A DNA stretch of 15,102 nucleotides from Promethearchaeota archaeon (lineage in GTDB: Archaea; Asgardarchaeota; Lokiarchaeia; Sigynarchaeales; SOKP01): NCBI GenBank assembly GCA_016839635.1, contig JAEOTV010000274.1:1-15102 (forward strand), given 5' to 3'. Below are positions 6,786-14,453 of this stretch, piece by piece. Numbering within the stretch: the stretch's first letter is position 1; every line of letters starts with the position of its first letter. Made by a program: the position numbers and the translations under genes. The notes beneath the pieces are model-generated. The model saw nothing but the letters and a program-made list of their open reading frames with translations, was not told the origin of the DNA and made no database searches.

Positions 6786-8225
6786 TTATATAAGAGTTAG
6801 TCTCTGCATGTTTCTCATAGCGAGATTGTTCATTTCTATTGAGTGGTTTATATCTATTGTAGATTCACCTGAAATTCTTAAATAAGGACTAGTTCCAGAC
6901 CTTCGTATTAAAAGCCACCCATCTTCAAAATCAAATCTACATCCATCCATTCTATTGATAATTACTTTTTTTTTTCCCTGGTTTTCAAGTGATTCCATCA
7001 TTTCATTAACAATCTTCTGGTGGATCTCTGTTGTAAAAGGAATATTTTTTTGTAGTTTGAATTTATCAGCATAATAAGGATAAGCTGGAATTTCTTTTAA
7101 TAATTCTTTTAAACTCATTCCCGTTTTAGTTAACATTTGCAATACAATTGCAATGGTAACTATTGAATCTGGTCCAAAATGATAATTAGGCCAAATATAA
7201 GTACCTGAAGTTTCACCTCCCAAAAATCCCCCATGCTTCTGTAGTGCTAGAGAAACCTTAATATCTCCAACTTCTGTTCTAATAACTTCACATCCAAGAG
7301 GATTTAAGACATTATCAATCAAACTAGATGAATTAATAGGAGTAGCTATCATCATTTTATCTTTAGGAACAATATTTTGTTGAATGAAATATCTTGCTAA
7401 CAATGCTAGTAATCGAATCGGATCAACAATCTCACCATTTTCATCTAAAAATATAACTCTATCAGCATCTCCATCTAATGCGATACCAATATCTTCTTGT
7501 TGAGATATTTTTAAAAATTTTGATAATTGGATTAAATTTTCTTTACTTGGTTCTGAATGGCGTCCTGGAAATCTGCCATCCATTTGGCTATTTATGGTCA
7601 TAATATTGACATTGTAAGCAGAAAGAAGTTTTGGTACAATTTCACATCCAGAACCATTCCCCGGATCAACAATTGCATGTAGCTTACTTCCATCAAATTT
7701 TATTGGATCTGTAATTTTTGAGATATGAATATCATTTATATCATTGATTTCAGTAACTTTCCCTATCTGATCATATTCACTTTTTAGAAAATCTTTCTGA
7801 TCATATATTCGTGAAATTTCAATTTCTTGTTCGGGAGAATATCCTACTCCAGAAGGATTCCATAACTTCAAACCTATGTATTCTGGAGTATTATGTGAAG
7901 CTGTAATCATAACTCCTGCATCAGCTTCTAAAAAACGTAGTGATGCTGCTAATGTAGGTGTAGTGACGATTCCTAAGGTTTTGACATTGCACCCACAGCT
8001 AACTATTCCAGAGATTAATGCATATTCTATAGGTAAAGCAGACATTCTAATATCTTTTCCAATTACAATAGTACTTCCCGTTTTTAAATAAGTTCCCAAT
8101 GATAATCCTACTTCCAATGACATCTGGGGTGTGAACATAAGATCTGAGTCAGAATAATTCAAAAATATACGACGTATCCCAGAGGTTCCAAAAATCGAAT
8201 TTGCCTTTGTTGCTTTCTTATGCAT
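6786..8225 (-). CDS. glmM: Phosphoglucosamine mutase / phosphohexomutase
   Basis: The enzyme is an alpha-D-phosphohexomutase of 479 residues, near the usual 450-480. It carries the four family loops. The phosphoserine loop is Thr-Ala-Ser-His-Asn with S110. The metal loop is Asp-Gly-Asp-Ala-Asp-Arg (D251, D253, D255). The sugar-selecting loop is Gly-Glu-Thr-Ser-Gly (337-341). The phosphate loop is Arg-Arg-Ser-Gly-Thr-Ser-Pro-Tyr-Leu-Arg (441-450), where the more usual Glu before Pro is Ser. The N-terminal Phe-Gly-Thr-Ser-Gly-Ile-Arg (12-18) is also typical. The GlmM assignment (GlcN-6-P to GlcN-1-P) rather than phosphomannomutase rests on glmS lying directly downstream on the same strand; by motif alone the substrate is open. 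It is expected in the cytosol, feeding UDP-GlcNAc for glycans. Confidence 0.82.
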   Translation of the reverse strand: MHKKATKANSIFGTSGIRRIFLNYSDSDLMFTPQMSLEVGLSLGTYLKTGSTIVIGKDIRMSALPIEYALISGIVSCGCNVKTLGIVTTPTLAASLRFLEADAGVMITASHNTPEYIGLKLWNPSGVGYSPEQEIEISRIYDQKDFLKSEYDQIGKVTEINDINDIHISKITDPIKFDGSKLHAIVDPGNGSGCEIVPKLLSAYNVNIMTINSQMDGRFPGRHSEPSKENLIQLSKFLKISQQEDIGIALDGDADRVIFLDENGEIVDPIRLLALLARYFIQQNIVPKDKMMIATPINSSSLIDNVLNPLGCEVIRTEVGDIKVSLALQKHGGFLGGETSGTYIWPNYHFGPDSIVTIAIVLQMLTKTGMSLKELLKEIPAYPYYADKFKLQKNIPFTTEIHQKIVNEMMESLENQGKKKVIINRMDGCRFDFEDGWLLIRRSGTSPYLRISGESTIDINHSIEMNNLAMRNMQRLTLI

Positions 8226-8284
8226 AATTTATGGTTTTTTATGAATACTACAGTATCTATCTATGAGATTTAGAAGGTTTCCTA

Positions 8285-8296
8285 CTTTTTATATTT
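8285..8296 (-). promoter_or_regulatory. Candidate TATA box for the phosphohexomutase gene
   Basis: On the minus strand an AAATATAAAAAG-like box lies about 60-70 bases upstream of the ATG at 8225. A start near 8265 would leave a leader of about 40 bases. A short palindrome, ATACT-AC-AGTAT at 8245-8256, lies in the presumed leader. Motif evidence only. Confidence 0.3.
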
Positions 8297-8477
8297 AATT
8301 TATGGAATTCATAACAATTAGAGAAAAATCTATAAGGAAAGCTAATGAACAGATTAAATTCTGTTGCATGGGTTCTTGTAATACGAGTTTTAAGAGAAAA
8401 GGAAAAATTATTAATTTCTTAAAAATATTCTTTAATTATTACTGTATCAAGATTATTGGCTTCCATTTTTATAGATT

Positions 8478-9956
8478 ATGATTTTTCAAGGATTATTTAA
8501 CATATTGGATTTATACTTCAAGGAAATTGATCTTTTTTACAATAATATTGATCAATTCTTCAGAGAGAAAATTAACAAATCATTTATTGATGCAAAAATA
8601 AATGAAAATATCATTACTCAAAAATTGGAAGAACTTAAAACATATATAATAAAATTATTTGAAGAAATCGGATTTAATATAAAACAAATTGAAAATGAAT
8701 TTTTTGATCCGTTTCTTGAAATAAAAAAAGAAGATAAAGCACAGATTACCTCAATAACAGATCTTTACGAAAGAAAATTAGCACCGATAATTTATGAGAT
8801 ATTTTTGGAAAAAATTGTTGATTATCTTGTAAATGTCGATGTCGCTCCTTTAATGTTAAAATTAAAATCTGAGGGTTTTTTAACAATTGAATTCATTATG
8901 GAACTTAGAAATTTAAAAACTCTCATCGATAGATCCCCTGAAAAGAGAGAGAATTTAAAGAAATACATACAAATTCAAGAGAGAATTATTAATAAGTTTA
9001 AGAAAAACAAACAAAATATTGAAAGTCTAGAAGATCTAAAAGAACCACAATTTAAACTCCAGATTTTGTATTTGATTTATAGAATAATTAATTTCTTCCA
9101 CCTTCAGAAAATTTTTGATTTTTCTCACATAAAATCATATTTAGAAGACAATGTAGATGAGTGGTTATTAGATGTTCCTCTGGTGTCATTGAAAAATCCA
9201 GATATTTATTTTTGTGGTATTTACCTTGCTAAATATCTAAAAGCTGATCTTGAGAAACAAAAGATTATTGACTTTTTATTAAATTTATACGAAGAAGCGA
9301 TAGATAGGTATGAATCACCCCTCATCGAAGCTACAGATGGTGCCTATTATTTTATCAAATCTACTGAATTAATGAAATTATGGTTAAGTTATGATAAAGT
9401 AAATAAAATAATTAAAACCGATTCTAAATTTTATGAACCAAATTATCTGAAAGATCTCGAGACTTCTCAGTTAGTTGTAATCTTAAAAATATATACACAA
9501 TTAGAATTAGCTAAGCAGGAAACCCTAATGAGAGCAATCAGAGAGGAGATTGAATTGCGAGTAACTCCAGATGGAATTAAGCAATTTAGAGATGGATTTG
9601 TTTCGTCAGAAGCCACGTATTATGTTCTTTTTAATTATTATATGAATTATACGCTTGATAAACTAAAAGACTATAATATTTTAGAAAATATAGTTTCTCG
9701 AATTTATCGTAATTTAGAATTTCTTGATTTTTCAATTGATACAAATTATGATTTAATCAGTGAATTATTTTATTCACTTGAAAGTTTAAAATTATTTAAT
9801 TGTATTGAAACACATGAGATGATAATTCACTTAGCGAAATATTTATTTCCAAAAGAAATATACCAAAAAATTTCTAATACAAAAGAAATAATTAGGGAAA
9901 AAGCAAAATTCAGGCATTTGAAAGTGGATCGAGTTACAGGAGAAACTATTTATTAA
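8478..9956 (+). CDS. Unrecognised all-helical protein, possible alpha/alpha-toroid C-terminal half
   Basis: I do not recognise a family with confidence. The 492 residues are almost wholly helical, with no signal peptide or clear membrane segment and few cysteines. The N-terminal 190 residues are Lys/Glu/Ile-rich and coiled-coil-like. From about 230 the pattern changes to paired helices with aromatic, small and Gly turns. Examples are Asn-Pro-Asp-Ile-Tyr-Phe-Cys-Gly-Ile-Tyr-Leu (240-250), Asp-Gly-Ala-Tyr-Tyr-Phe (287-292), and Thr-Pro-Asp-Gly followed by Phe-Arg-Asp-Gly-Phe (363-374) and Glu-Ala-Thr-Tyr-Tyr-Val-Leu (378-384). This recalls the helical hairpins of prenyltransferase-beta/terpene-cyclase toroids, but no catalytic Asp-rich or zinc motif is seen. 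The ATG is the first possible start (in-frame TAG at 8472-8474) and lacks a Shine-Dalgarno. It may or may not be co-transcribed with the FAD oxidase gene 125 bases downstream. Confidence 0.6.
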   Translation: MIFQGLFNILDLYFKEIDLFYNNIDQFFREKINKSFIDAKINENIITQKLEELKTYIIKLFEEIGFNIKQIENEFFDPFLEIKKEDKAQITSITDLYERKLAPIIYEIFLEKIVDYLVNVDVAPLMLKLKSEGFLTIEFIMELRNLKTLIDRSPEKRENLKKYIQIQERIINKFKKNKQNIESLEDLKEPQFKLQILYLIYRIINFFHLQKIFDFSHIKSYLEDNVDEWLLDVPLVSLKNPDIYFCGIYLAKYLKADLEKQKIIDFLLNLYEEAIDRYESPLIEATDGAYYFIKSTELMKLWLSYDKVNKIIKTDSKFYEPNYLKDLETSQLVVILKIYTQLELAKQETLMRAIREEIELRVTPDGIKQFRDGFVSSEATYYVLFNYYMNYTLDKLKDYNILENIVSRIYRNLEFLDFSIDTNYDLISELFYSLESLKLFNCIETHEMIIHLAKYLFPKEIYQKISNTKEIIREKAKFRHLKVDRVTGETIY

Positions 9957-9982
9957 AGTGGATTTAACACTTGTTCCACTTT
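9955..9982 (+). repeat. 8-bp hairpin overlapping a stop codon
   Basis: AAAGTGGA at 9955-9962 pairs perfectly with TCCACTTT at 9975-9982 around a 12-base loop. It begins inside the TAA stop of the helical protein gene. AAAGTGGAT also occurs at 9921-9929 in the coding end. No T-run follows, so it is not a classic terminator. It could shape the transcript end or a read-through mRNA. Confidence 0.4.
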
Positions 9983-10015
9983 ATATCTCATATGAAGTAT
10001 TTAGTTAAGATCGAC

Positions 10016-10036
10016 AGAACTAAAAATTATAAATTA
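10016..10036 (+). promoter_or_regulatory. Candidate TATA/BRE for the FAD oxidase operon
   Basis: An A/T box centred on ATTATAAATTAA, preceded by a purine-rich GAACTAAAA, lies about 50 bases before the ATG at 10082. Initiation near 10060 would give a short leader. Motif evidence only; nearby AT-rich sequence offers alternatives. Confidence 0.28.
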
Positions 10037-10081
10037 ATCCTAATCATTTTACTAAGATAATACTAAATAGTGTTGGTATGA

Positions 10082-11560
10082 ATGGATTTAAAAGATTTTG
10101 AATTAATTTATAAGGATAATCGATGTTTAATTAAAGATAAACTAAAGATTAAAAAAAAACTTGAAGAAATTGTCGGAGAAAAAAATGTATCAACGGAAGA
10201 TATTGATATTTTAGCTTATACTAAGGATGGATCTCTTATAGCTTTTAACTGGGCACTTCAAGGAAAGATAGCCGGTTTACCCGATTTCGTAATATGGCCA
10301 GAATCTGTGGAACAAATATGTGAAGTTTTAAAGTTTGTTAATCAAGAGAAAATCCCCGTTATACCTTACGGAGAGGGATCTGGAGTTGTTGGAGGCGCAA
10401 TACCAGTTCAAGGGGGAATTATTATTGATATGAAAAAATTTAATAAAATTCTCGAAATTAATGATAAGAATTTGACCGTTACAGTTCAATCGGGTATAAA
10501 TGGAATGAATTTAGAACGCTTTTTAAATGCTAAAGGATATACAACAGGGCATATTCCACAATCTCTTTATATTTCCTCTTTAGGTGGATGGATTGCCCAT
10601 CGAGCAGCTGGTCAATTTAGTACTAAATATGGTAAGATTGAAGATATATTACTAGGAATGGGGGTTGTTTTACCACAAGGGGAAATTCTACATTTTAAAA
10701 CTGTTCCAAGAGCATCTACAGGTCCTCAGCTTGAAAAATTATTTATAGGAGGAGGAGGGACACTAGGAATAGTTACTGAAGCCACATTGAAGATTTGGCC
10801 TTTTCCAGCAAAAAGAACTTTAATTTCTTATGCTTTTCCATCAATTGAAGATTCTTTTAATGCTGTTAGACAAATTTTAAGGGAAAACATATTTCCTGCA
10901 GTGATTAGAATATACGACCAATTTGAGACTTCAAGACATTTCCCAGAGATTGATAATGCAAAAGATAAAGTCATGGTCATTTTTGTCTGTGAAGGGAATG
11001 AAAAACTTGTTGATTTAGAGGAATTGATAACAATAGAAAAATCTAAGAATAATTCGGGGATAGATTGTGGAATTCATCCCGTAGAACATTGGTTTGATAC
11101 TAGATTTAAAGTCACGGAAACCTCCGCAATGCCACCATATAAAATTATATTTGATACAATTGAAGTTGCATCATTATGGGAAAACGCATCAAATATTTAT
11201 CATTCTGTCTTAGAATCAATGAACCAATTACATGGAGTCATAATGATCACTGCTCATGTCTCACACTTTTATCCTAATGGTGTAGGTATTTACTTTACTT
11301 TTGGTGGAGTCCCTTCGAAAGATCAAACAGATTTAGAATATTATCAGGAATGCTGGAATACAATAATTAAAGCAGTAATAGATGCAGGGGGTTCAATTGC
11401 TCATCATCATGGAATAGGAATAAACAGATCTCATTGGATGGAAAGCGAATGGGGAAAATCTATGAAAACATTAAGGGATATAAAAAAGCTACTTGACCCA
11501 AATAATATTCTAAATCCAGGGAAAGTTTATGTAGATGCCTGGAAAGGAGATGAAAAATAA
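10082..11560 (+). CDS. FAD-linked oxidase, alkyl-DHAP synthase (AGPS)/GlcD-like
   Basis: The 492-residue flavoprotein belongs to the FAD_binding_4 (PCMH/VAO-type) superfamily. The FAD pyrophosphate loop is Pro-Tyr-Gly-Glu-Gly-Ser-Gly-Val-Val-Gly-Gly (95-105), with the second half around Gly-Gly-Gly-Gly-Thr-Leu-Gly-Ile-Val-Thr-Glu-Ala (223-234). Three features resemble alkyl-dihydroxyacetonephosphate synthase more than lactate dehydrogenase: Pro-Arg-Ala-Ser-Thr-Gly-Pro (209-215), His-Val-Ser-His-Phe-Tyr (392-397) with Tyr-Phe-Thr-Phe (404-407), and a triple histidine Ala-His-His-His-Gly (440-444). It ends with the usual Leu-Asp-Pro-Asn-Asn-Ile-Leu-Asn-Pro-Gly. There is no signal peptide. The next gene is an electron-transfer Fe-S protein and the third a carbohydrate kinase. 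This points to oxidation of a phosphorylated polyol or 2-hydroxy acid rather than to ether-lipid synthesis, which needs no net electron transfer. A glycerol-3-phosphate dehydrogenase role is a hypothesis. Confidence 0.8.
   Translation: MDLKDFELIYKDNRCLIKDKLKIKKKLEEIVGEKNVSTEDIDILAYTKDGSLIAFNWALQGKIAGLPDFVIWPESVEQICEVLKFVNQEKIPVIPYGEGSGVVGGAIPVQGGIIIDMKKFNKILEINDKNLTVTVQSGINGMNLERFLNAKGYTTGHIPQSLYISSLGGWIAHRAAGQFSTKYGKIEDILLGMGVVLPQGEILHFKTVPRASTGPQLEKLFIGGGGTLGIVTEATLKIWPFPAKRTLISYAFPSIEDSFNAVRQILRENIFPAVIRIYDQFETSRHFPEIDNAKDKVMVIFVCEGNEKLVDLEELITIEKSKNNSGIDCGIHPVEHWFDTRFKVTETSAMPPYKIIFDTIEVASLWENASNIYHSVLESMNQLHGVIMITAHVSHFYPNGVGIYFTFGGVPSKDQTDLEYYQECWNTIIKAVIDAGGSIAHHHGIGINRSHWMESEWGKSMKTLRDIKKLLDPNNILNPGKVYVDAWKGDEK
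11543..11552 (+). promoter_or_regulatory. Strong Shine-Dalgarno for the CCG Fe-S gene
   Basis: AAAGGAGATG lies inside the 3' end of the FAD oxidase gene, about 10 bases before the ATG at 11561. That ATG directly abuts the upstream TAA. This fits translation of both subunits from one mRNA. Confidence 0.55.
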
Positions 11561-12835
11561 ATGGGTGTCGAAGAAACATTAAAAAAGTACAGTTGGATTT
11601 TACCTCTTATTCAAAAAGCCGATAGAGTTACCAGATCCATTATAATGAAAAATTTTAGGCAAAAGAAAGCGAATTTTTTTCCAGAAGGAGAATTTAAAGC
11701 AGATGTGGATAATCTGATTAAATGTATGTTATGTCCAAATATGTGTCGGTTTGATTGTGGAACACTACAAGCATCACTAACAGAAACAATGAGCCCTGCT
11801 TATAAAGCTAGAATTGGTTATTATATAACAACGGGTAAGATAGATCCAATGAAAAAAGAAAACAAGGCTTTCATTGATTTAATGTATAAATGTACAAATG
11901 AAGAAAACTGCAAAATTTGGTGCCCTTTTGAATTTTCAGTAGTTTCATTATTAGAAAGTGTTAGAGATGATTTAAATGATAAAGGTTTAATGCCAGAATA
12001 CTGCAAACAGCAGATCAGTAAATTAAAAAAAACCAATACTATAGAAGATTACAATATTTATGAGACTTATAAGGAAAAAGGAATTGAAAATATAGAAACA
12101 GAGGGTAATGATGATGTTTTTTATTATATCGGATGTGAATCTATGAAATTTCCTAAGGTTATAAATGCAAATATTAAAATCTTAAAGAAAGCAGGAATAA
12201 AATTTTCAACCAATCTTGATAAAAAAGTTTGTTGTGGTGGGCCAGCATTCAATATTAGAGATTTTAAAACTGCTAAAGAGTTTGCTGAAAGAAATAAAGA
12301 ACTCATTGAATCTACTGGTGCTGAATTTATTATATCAGATTGTCCTGGCTGTGTTGTAACATTAACAAATAGATATAAAAAAGCTGGAATTGAAATTGAA
12401 AAACAAATACTGCATACAACTCAATATTTTAGGAAATTAATTGATGATGGAAAATTAAAATTCAAAAATCAAATTCTAGAAGAGTATAAAAAGATAACAA
12501 TTCATGATCCTTGTTTAATTACGAGGAATCTGAATGATACAGAATCAATTAGAGAAATTCTTAAGAAAATTCCAGGTTTAGAAGTAGTTGAACCTATTTA
12601 TAATAAAGAAAATGTTCATTGTTGCGGTTGGAGTGGTACTGCCCATTGGGCAGATAAGGACTTAGCAGTTAAAGAAGCACGAAATAGAATTAATGAATTA
12701 AAGGAAACGGGAATGAGGATATTTGTTTCTGCTTGCCCTCTTTGTGAACTAGGATTAGGTTACGGGATCGCAGAATCTGAAAAAGAAAAATATAATATAC
12801 TAGATATATCTGAATTATTATTAACATTACTTTAA
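11561..12835 (+). CDS. Heterodisulfide-reductase-like Fe-S protein with two CCG domains (GlpC/GlcF type)
   Basis: The 424-residue protein has an N-terminal Fe-S region and two cysteine-rich CCG domains. The Fe-S region has C55-x2-C58-x3-C62-x3-C66 and C111-x5-C117-x3-C121-Pro, spaced differently from the usual C-x2-C-x2-C-x3-C-Pro ferredoxin pair and one cysteine short. CCG domain 1 has C191, Val-Cys-Cys-Gly-Gly-Pro (222-227) and Asp-Cys-Pro-Gly-Cys (259-263). CCG domain 2 has His-Asp-Pro-Cys (314-317), His-Cys-Cys-Gly-Trp-Ser-Gly (352-358) and Ala-Cys-Pro-Leu-Cys-Glu (390-395). Such proteins pass electrons from a flavoprotein partner to quinones, thiols or other carriers (GlpC, GlcF, LutA, HdrD/B families). 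The gene begins at the base after the FAD oxidase stop codon, so the two probably form a complex. There is no membrane anchor here; the final acceptor is unknown. Confidence 0.85.
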   Translation: MGVEETLKKYSWILPLIQKADRVTRSIIMKNFRQKKANFFPEGEFKADVDNLIKCMLCPNMCRFDCGTLQASLTETMSPAYKARIGYYITTGKIDPMKKENKAFIDLMYKCTNEENCKIWCPFEFSVVSLLESVRDDLNDKGLMPEYCKQQISKLKKTNTIEDYNIYETYKEKGIENIETEGNDDVFYYIGCESMKFPKVINANIKILKKAGIKFSTNLDKKVCCGGPAFNIRDFKTAKEFAERNKELIESTGAEFIISDCPGCVVTLTNRYKKAGIEIEKQILHTTQYFRKLIDDGKLKFKNQILEEYKKITIHDPCLITRNLNDTESIREILKKIPGLEVVEPIYNKENVHCCGWSGTAHWADKDLAVKEARNRINELKETGMRIFVSACPLCELGLGYGIAESEKEKYNILDISELLLTLL

Positions 12836-12863
12836 TATTTAAATTAATAATGTAAGTGGTTAT

Positions 12864-14324
12864 ATGAGCGATTTGATTTGTGTATTTGATGTTGGAACAA
12901 CCGGGGCAAGAACAATTGTATTTGATATTAATGGTAAAGAAGTTGCTAAAGCTTATGAAGAATATCCTGGTATAGAACAACCAATAGGGATTTCTGAACA
13001 AGATCCAATAATTTGGTGGAATGCTGTCAGAAACACATGTAATAAAATAGTAAGAGCAATTAATCCAGAAGATATAATTGGAATATCAGCAACTTTTCTT
13101 AGAGGAACGGTAACTATTATTGATAAGAAGGGAGAAGTGCTTCATCCTGCTTTAACTTGGATGGACGAAAGGGGAGAACATACAGCATTAGAATGGAAAA
13201 AAGAAGTAGATCTCAGAAGATCGATTCCTAAGATACTCTGGCTTAAGAATAATAAACCAGATTTATTCAGTAGGGCTGATAAAATTATCCACACTGATTC
13301 CTATATATATATGAAATTATGTGAAGAATGTGTAACAGACCCATCAATTAGTATTTGGGGAATATTAAATAATAATTCACTTAAATGGGATGAGGAATTA
13401 GCGGAACGATTTGATTTACCAATAGATCTTTGGCCAGAATTGCATCAACCTGGAGAGATTATTGGTGAATTATCCAGTAGTGCTGCGGATATTTTAGGAT
13501 TAAAGAAAAACATTCCGATTATAGCAGGGGGTAGTGATCAACAGTGTTCATCATTAGGATTAGGTGTTATTAATGTAGGTCAGGCTAAGGCAACTACAGG
13601 AACAGGAACATTTTTAGATTATGTTGTAGATCACCCTATTGAACCCGCGGGAGATTTTCCTATTTTTTCGCTACCTTCTGTTATAAAGGGTAAGTGGAAT
13701 ATTGAGGGTGTTTATCCAGGAACGGGTGATGCATTAAAATGGTTTGCGAATAATTTCTCACAATTACATCTTAAACAGAGTCAAGAGCAGGGTAAAAATG
13801 TGTATGACATGCTAACTTCAGAAGCCGCAACAATACCCCCCGGAAGCGGAGGATTGCTATTTTTAACGGGATTATCTATCTTCCGAAAAGGGACTATTCA
13901 TGGTTTAGATTGGAATCATACTAGAGCACATATAATACGTTCGATAATGGAATCTGCTGCTCTGGGTGCTCGATATTATCTCCAAACAACAGAAGCAATG
14001 GGAGGTGGAAAAACGACTGAATTAAGAGTTGATGGAGGGGGAATGAATAGCGATTTATGGGTTCAAATTTTTGCAGATATTACAGAGAAAAAAATATTAG
14101 TTCCAGAGAATAAAGATGGTGCTGCTATGGGTGCCGCGATTTTGGGTTTTTTTGGATGTAAAAGATATAATATGATTGAGAAAGCTGTTGAAAATATGAT
14201 TAGATTTCCTACATTTAAAAATCCAATTAAAGAAAATTCAAAAATATATAAAAAATTATACAGAATTTTTCTACCAACACTTCTAGAAATTTATTCAAAA
14301 AAGCGAGTTACTAAAGATTTATAA
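12864..14324 (+). CDS. FGGY-family carbohydrate kinase, substrate uncertain (glycerol/xylulose kinase-like)
   Basis: The 486-residue kinase has the ASKHA fold. The phosphate 1 motif is Asp-Val-Gly-Thr-Thr-Gly-Ala-Arg (9-16). The catalytic Asp is D225 in Gly-Gly-Ser-Asp-Gln-Gln, the Asp-Gln-Gln being glycerol kinase-like. The phosphate 2 motif is Thr-Gly-Thr-Gly-Thr-Phe-Leu (245-251). The adenosine region is Arg-Val-Asp-Gly-Gly-Gly-Met-Asn (388-395), followed by Asp-Gly-Ala-Ala-Met-Gly-Ala-Ala (418-425). Where glycerol kinases have Arg-Glu for glycerol hydroxyls, this protein has Arg80-Gly81, so glycerol is not assured. Other polyols or ketoses are possible. It starts 28 bases after the Fe-S gene and completes an apparent three-gene operon, probably supplying the phosphorylated substrate for the flavoprotein. 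The ATG has a weak GTGGTT ribosome site. A T9 run follows the stop. Confidence 0.82.
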   Translation: MSDLICVFDVGTTGARTIVFDINGKEVAKAYEEYPGIEQPIGISEQDPIIWWNAVRNTCNKIVRAINPEDIIGISATFLRGTVTIIDKKGEVLHPALTWMDERGEHTALEWKKEVDLRRSIPKILWLKNNKPDLFSRADKIIHTDSYIYMKLCEECVTDPSISIWGILNNNSLKWDEELAERFDLPIDLWPELHQPGEIIGELSSSAADILGLKKNIPIIAGGSDQQCSSLGLGVINVGQAKATTGTGTFLDYVVDHPIEPAGDFPIFSLPSVIKGKWNIEGVYPGTGDALKWFANNFSQLHLKQSQEQGKNVYDMLTSEAATIPPGSGGLLFLTGLSIFRKGTIHGLDWNHTRAHIIRSIMESAALGARYYLQTTEAMGGGKTTELRVDGGGMNSDLWVQIFADITEKKILVPENKDGAAMGAAILGFFGCKRYNMIEKAVENMIRFPTFKNPIKENSKIYKKLYRIFLPTLLEIYSKKRVTKDL

Positions 14325-14333
14325 TTTTTTTTT
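14325..14333 (+). terminator. Oligo-T terminator after the kinase gene
   Basis: Nine T residues begin at the base after the kinase TAA, a typical archaeal U-run terminator. An inverted repeat, TTAACAC at 14339-14345 with GTGTTAA at 14363-14369, follows. Together they suggest the operon ends here. Confidence 0.45.
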
Positions 14334-14453
14334 ATTTATTAACACTTTTTCAAGATGATTAGGTGTTAAAATCAGCAATTTTGGAAATTTAGTAAAGTAT
14401 TTTTGGAATATATTATTTCAAAAAATATAGAATATCATAAGTTACTAGCTAAC

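Noticed and set aside
8245..8256. Short palindrome ATACT-AC-AGTAT before the phosphohexomutase gene, with an ATACTG match before glmS
   Set aside because: The shared core is only six bases in very AT-rich DNA, so a common operator cannot be supported.
8302..8481. 59-codon plus-strand ORF overlapping the start of the helical protein gene by ATGA
   Set aside because: It has no ribosome site and no recognisable domain, and its Lys/Ile/Phe/Cys-rich composition is typical of chance AT-rich frames. It would occupy the presumed promoter region of the next gene. The stop-start overlap is suggestive, but too little to call.
10082..11560. Calling the flavoprotein a true alkyl-DHAP synthase for ether-lipid synthesis
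   Set aside because: The motif resemblance is real, but that reaction needs no net electron transfer, while the gene abuts an electron-transferring CCG Fe-S subunit. A dehydrogenase is the better fit.
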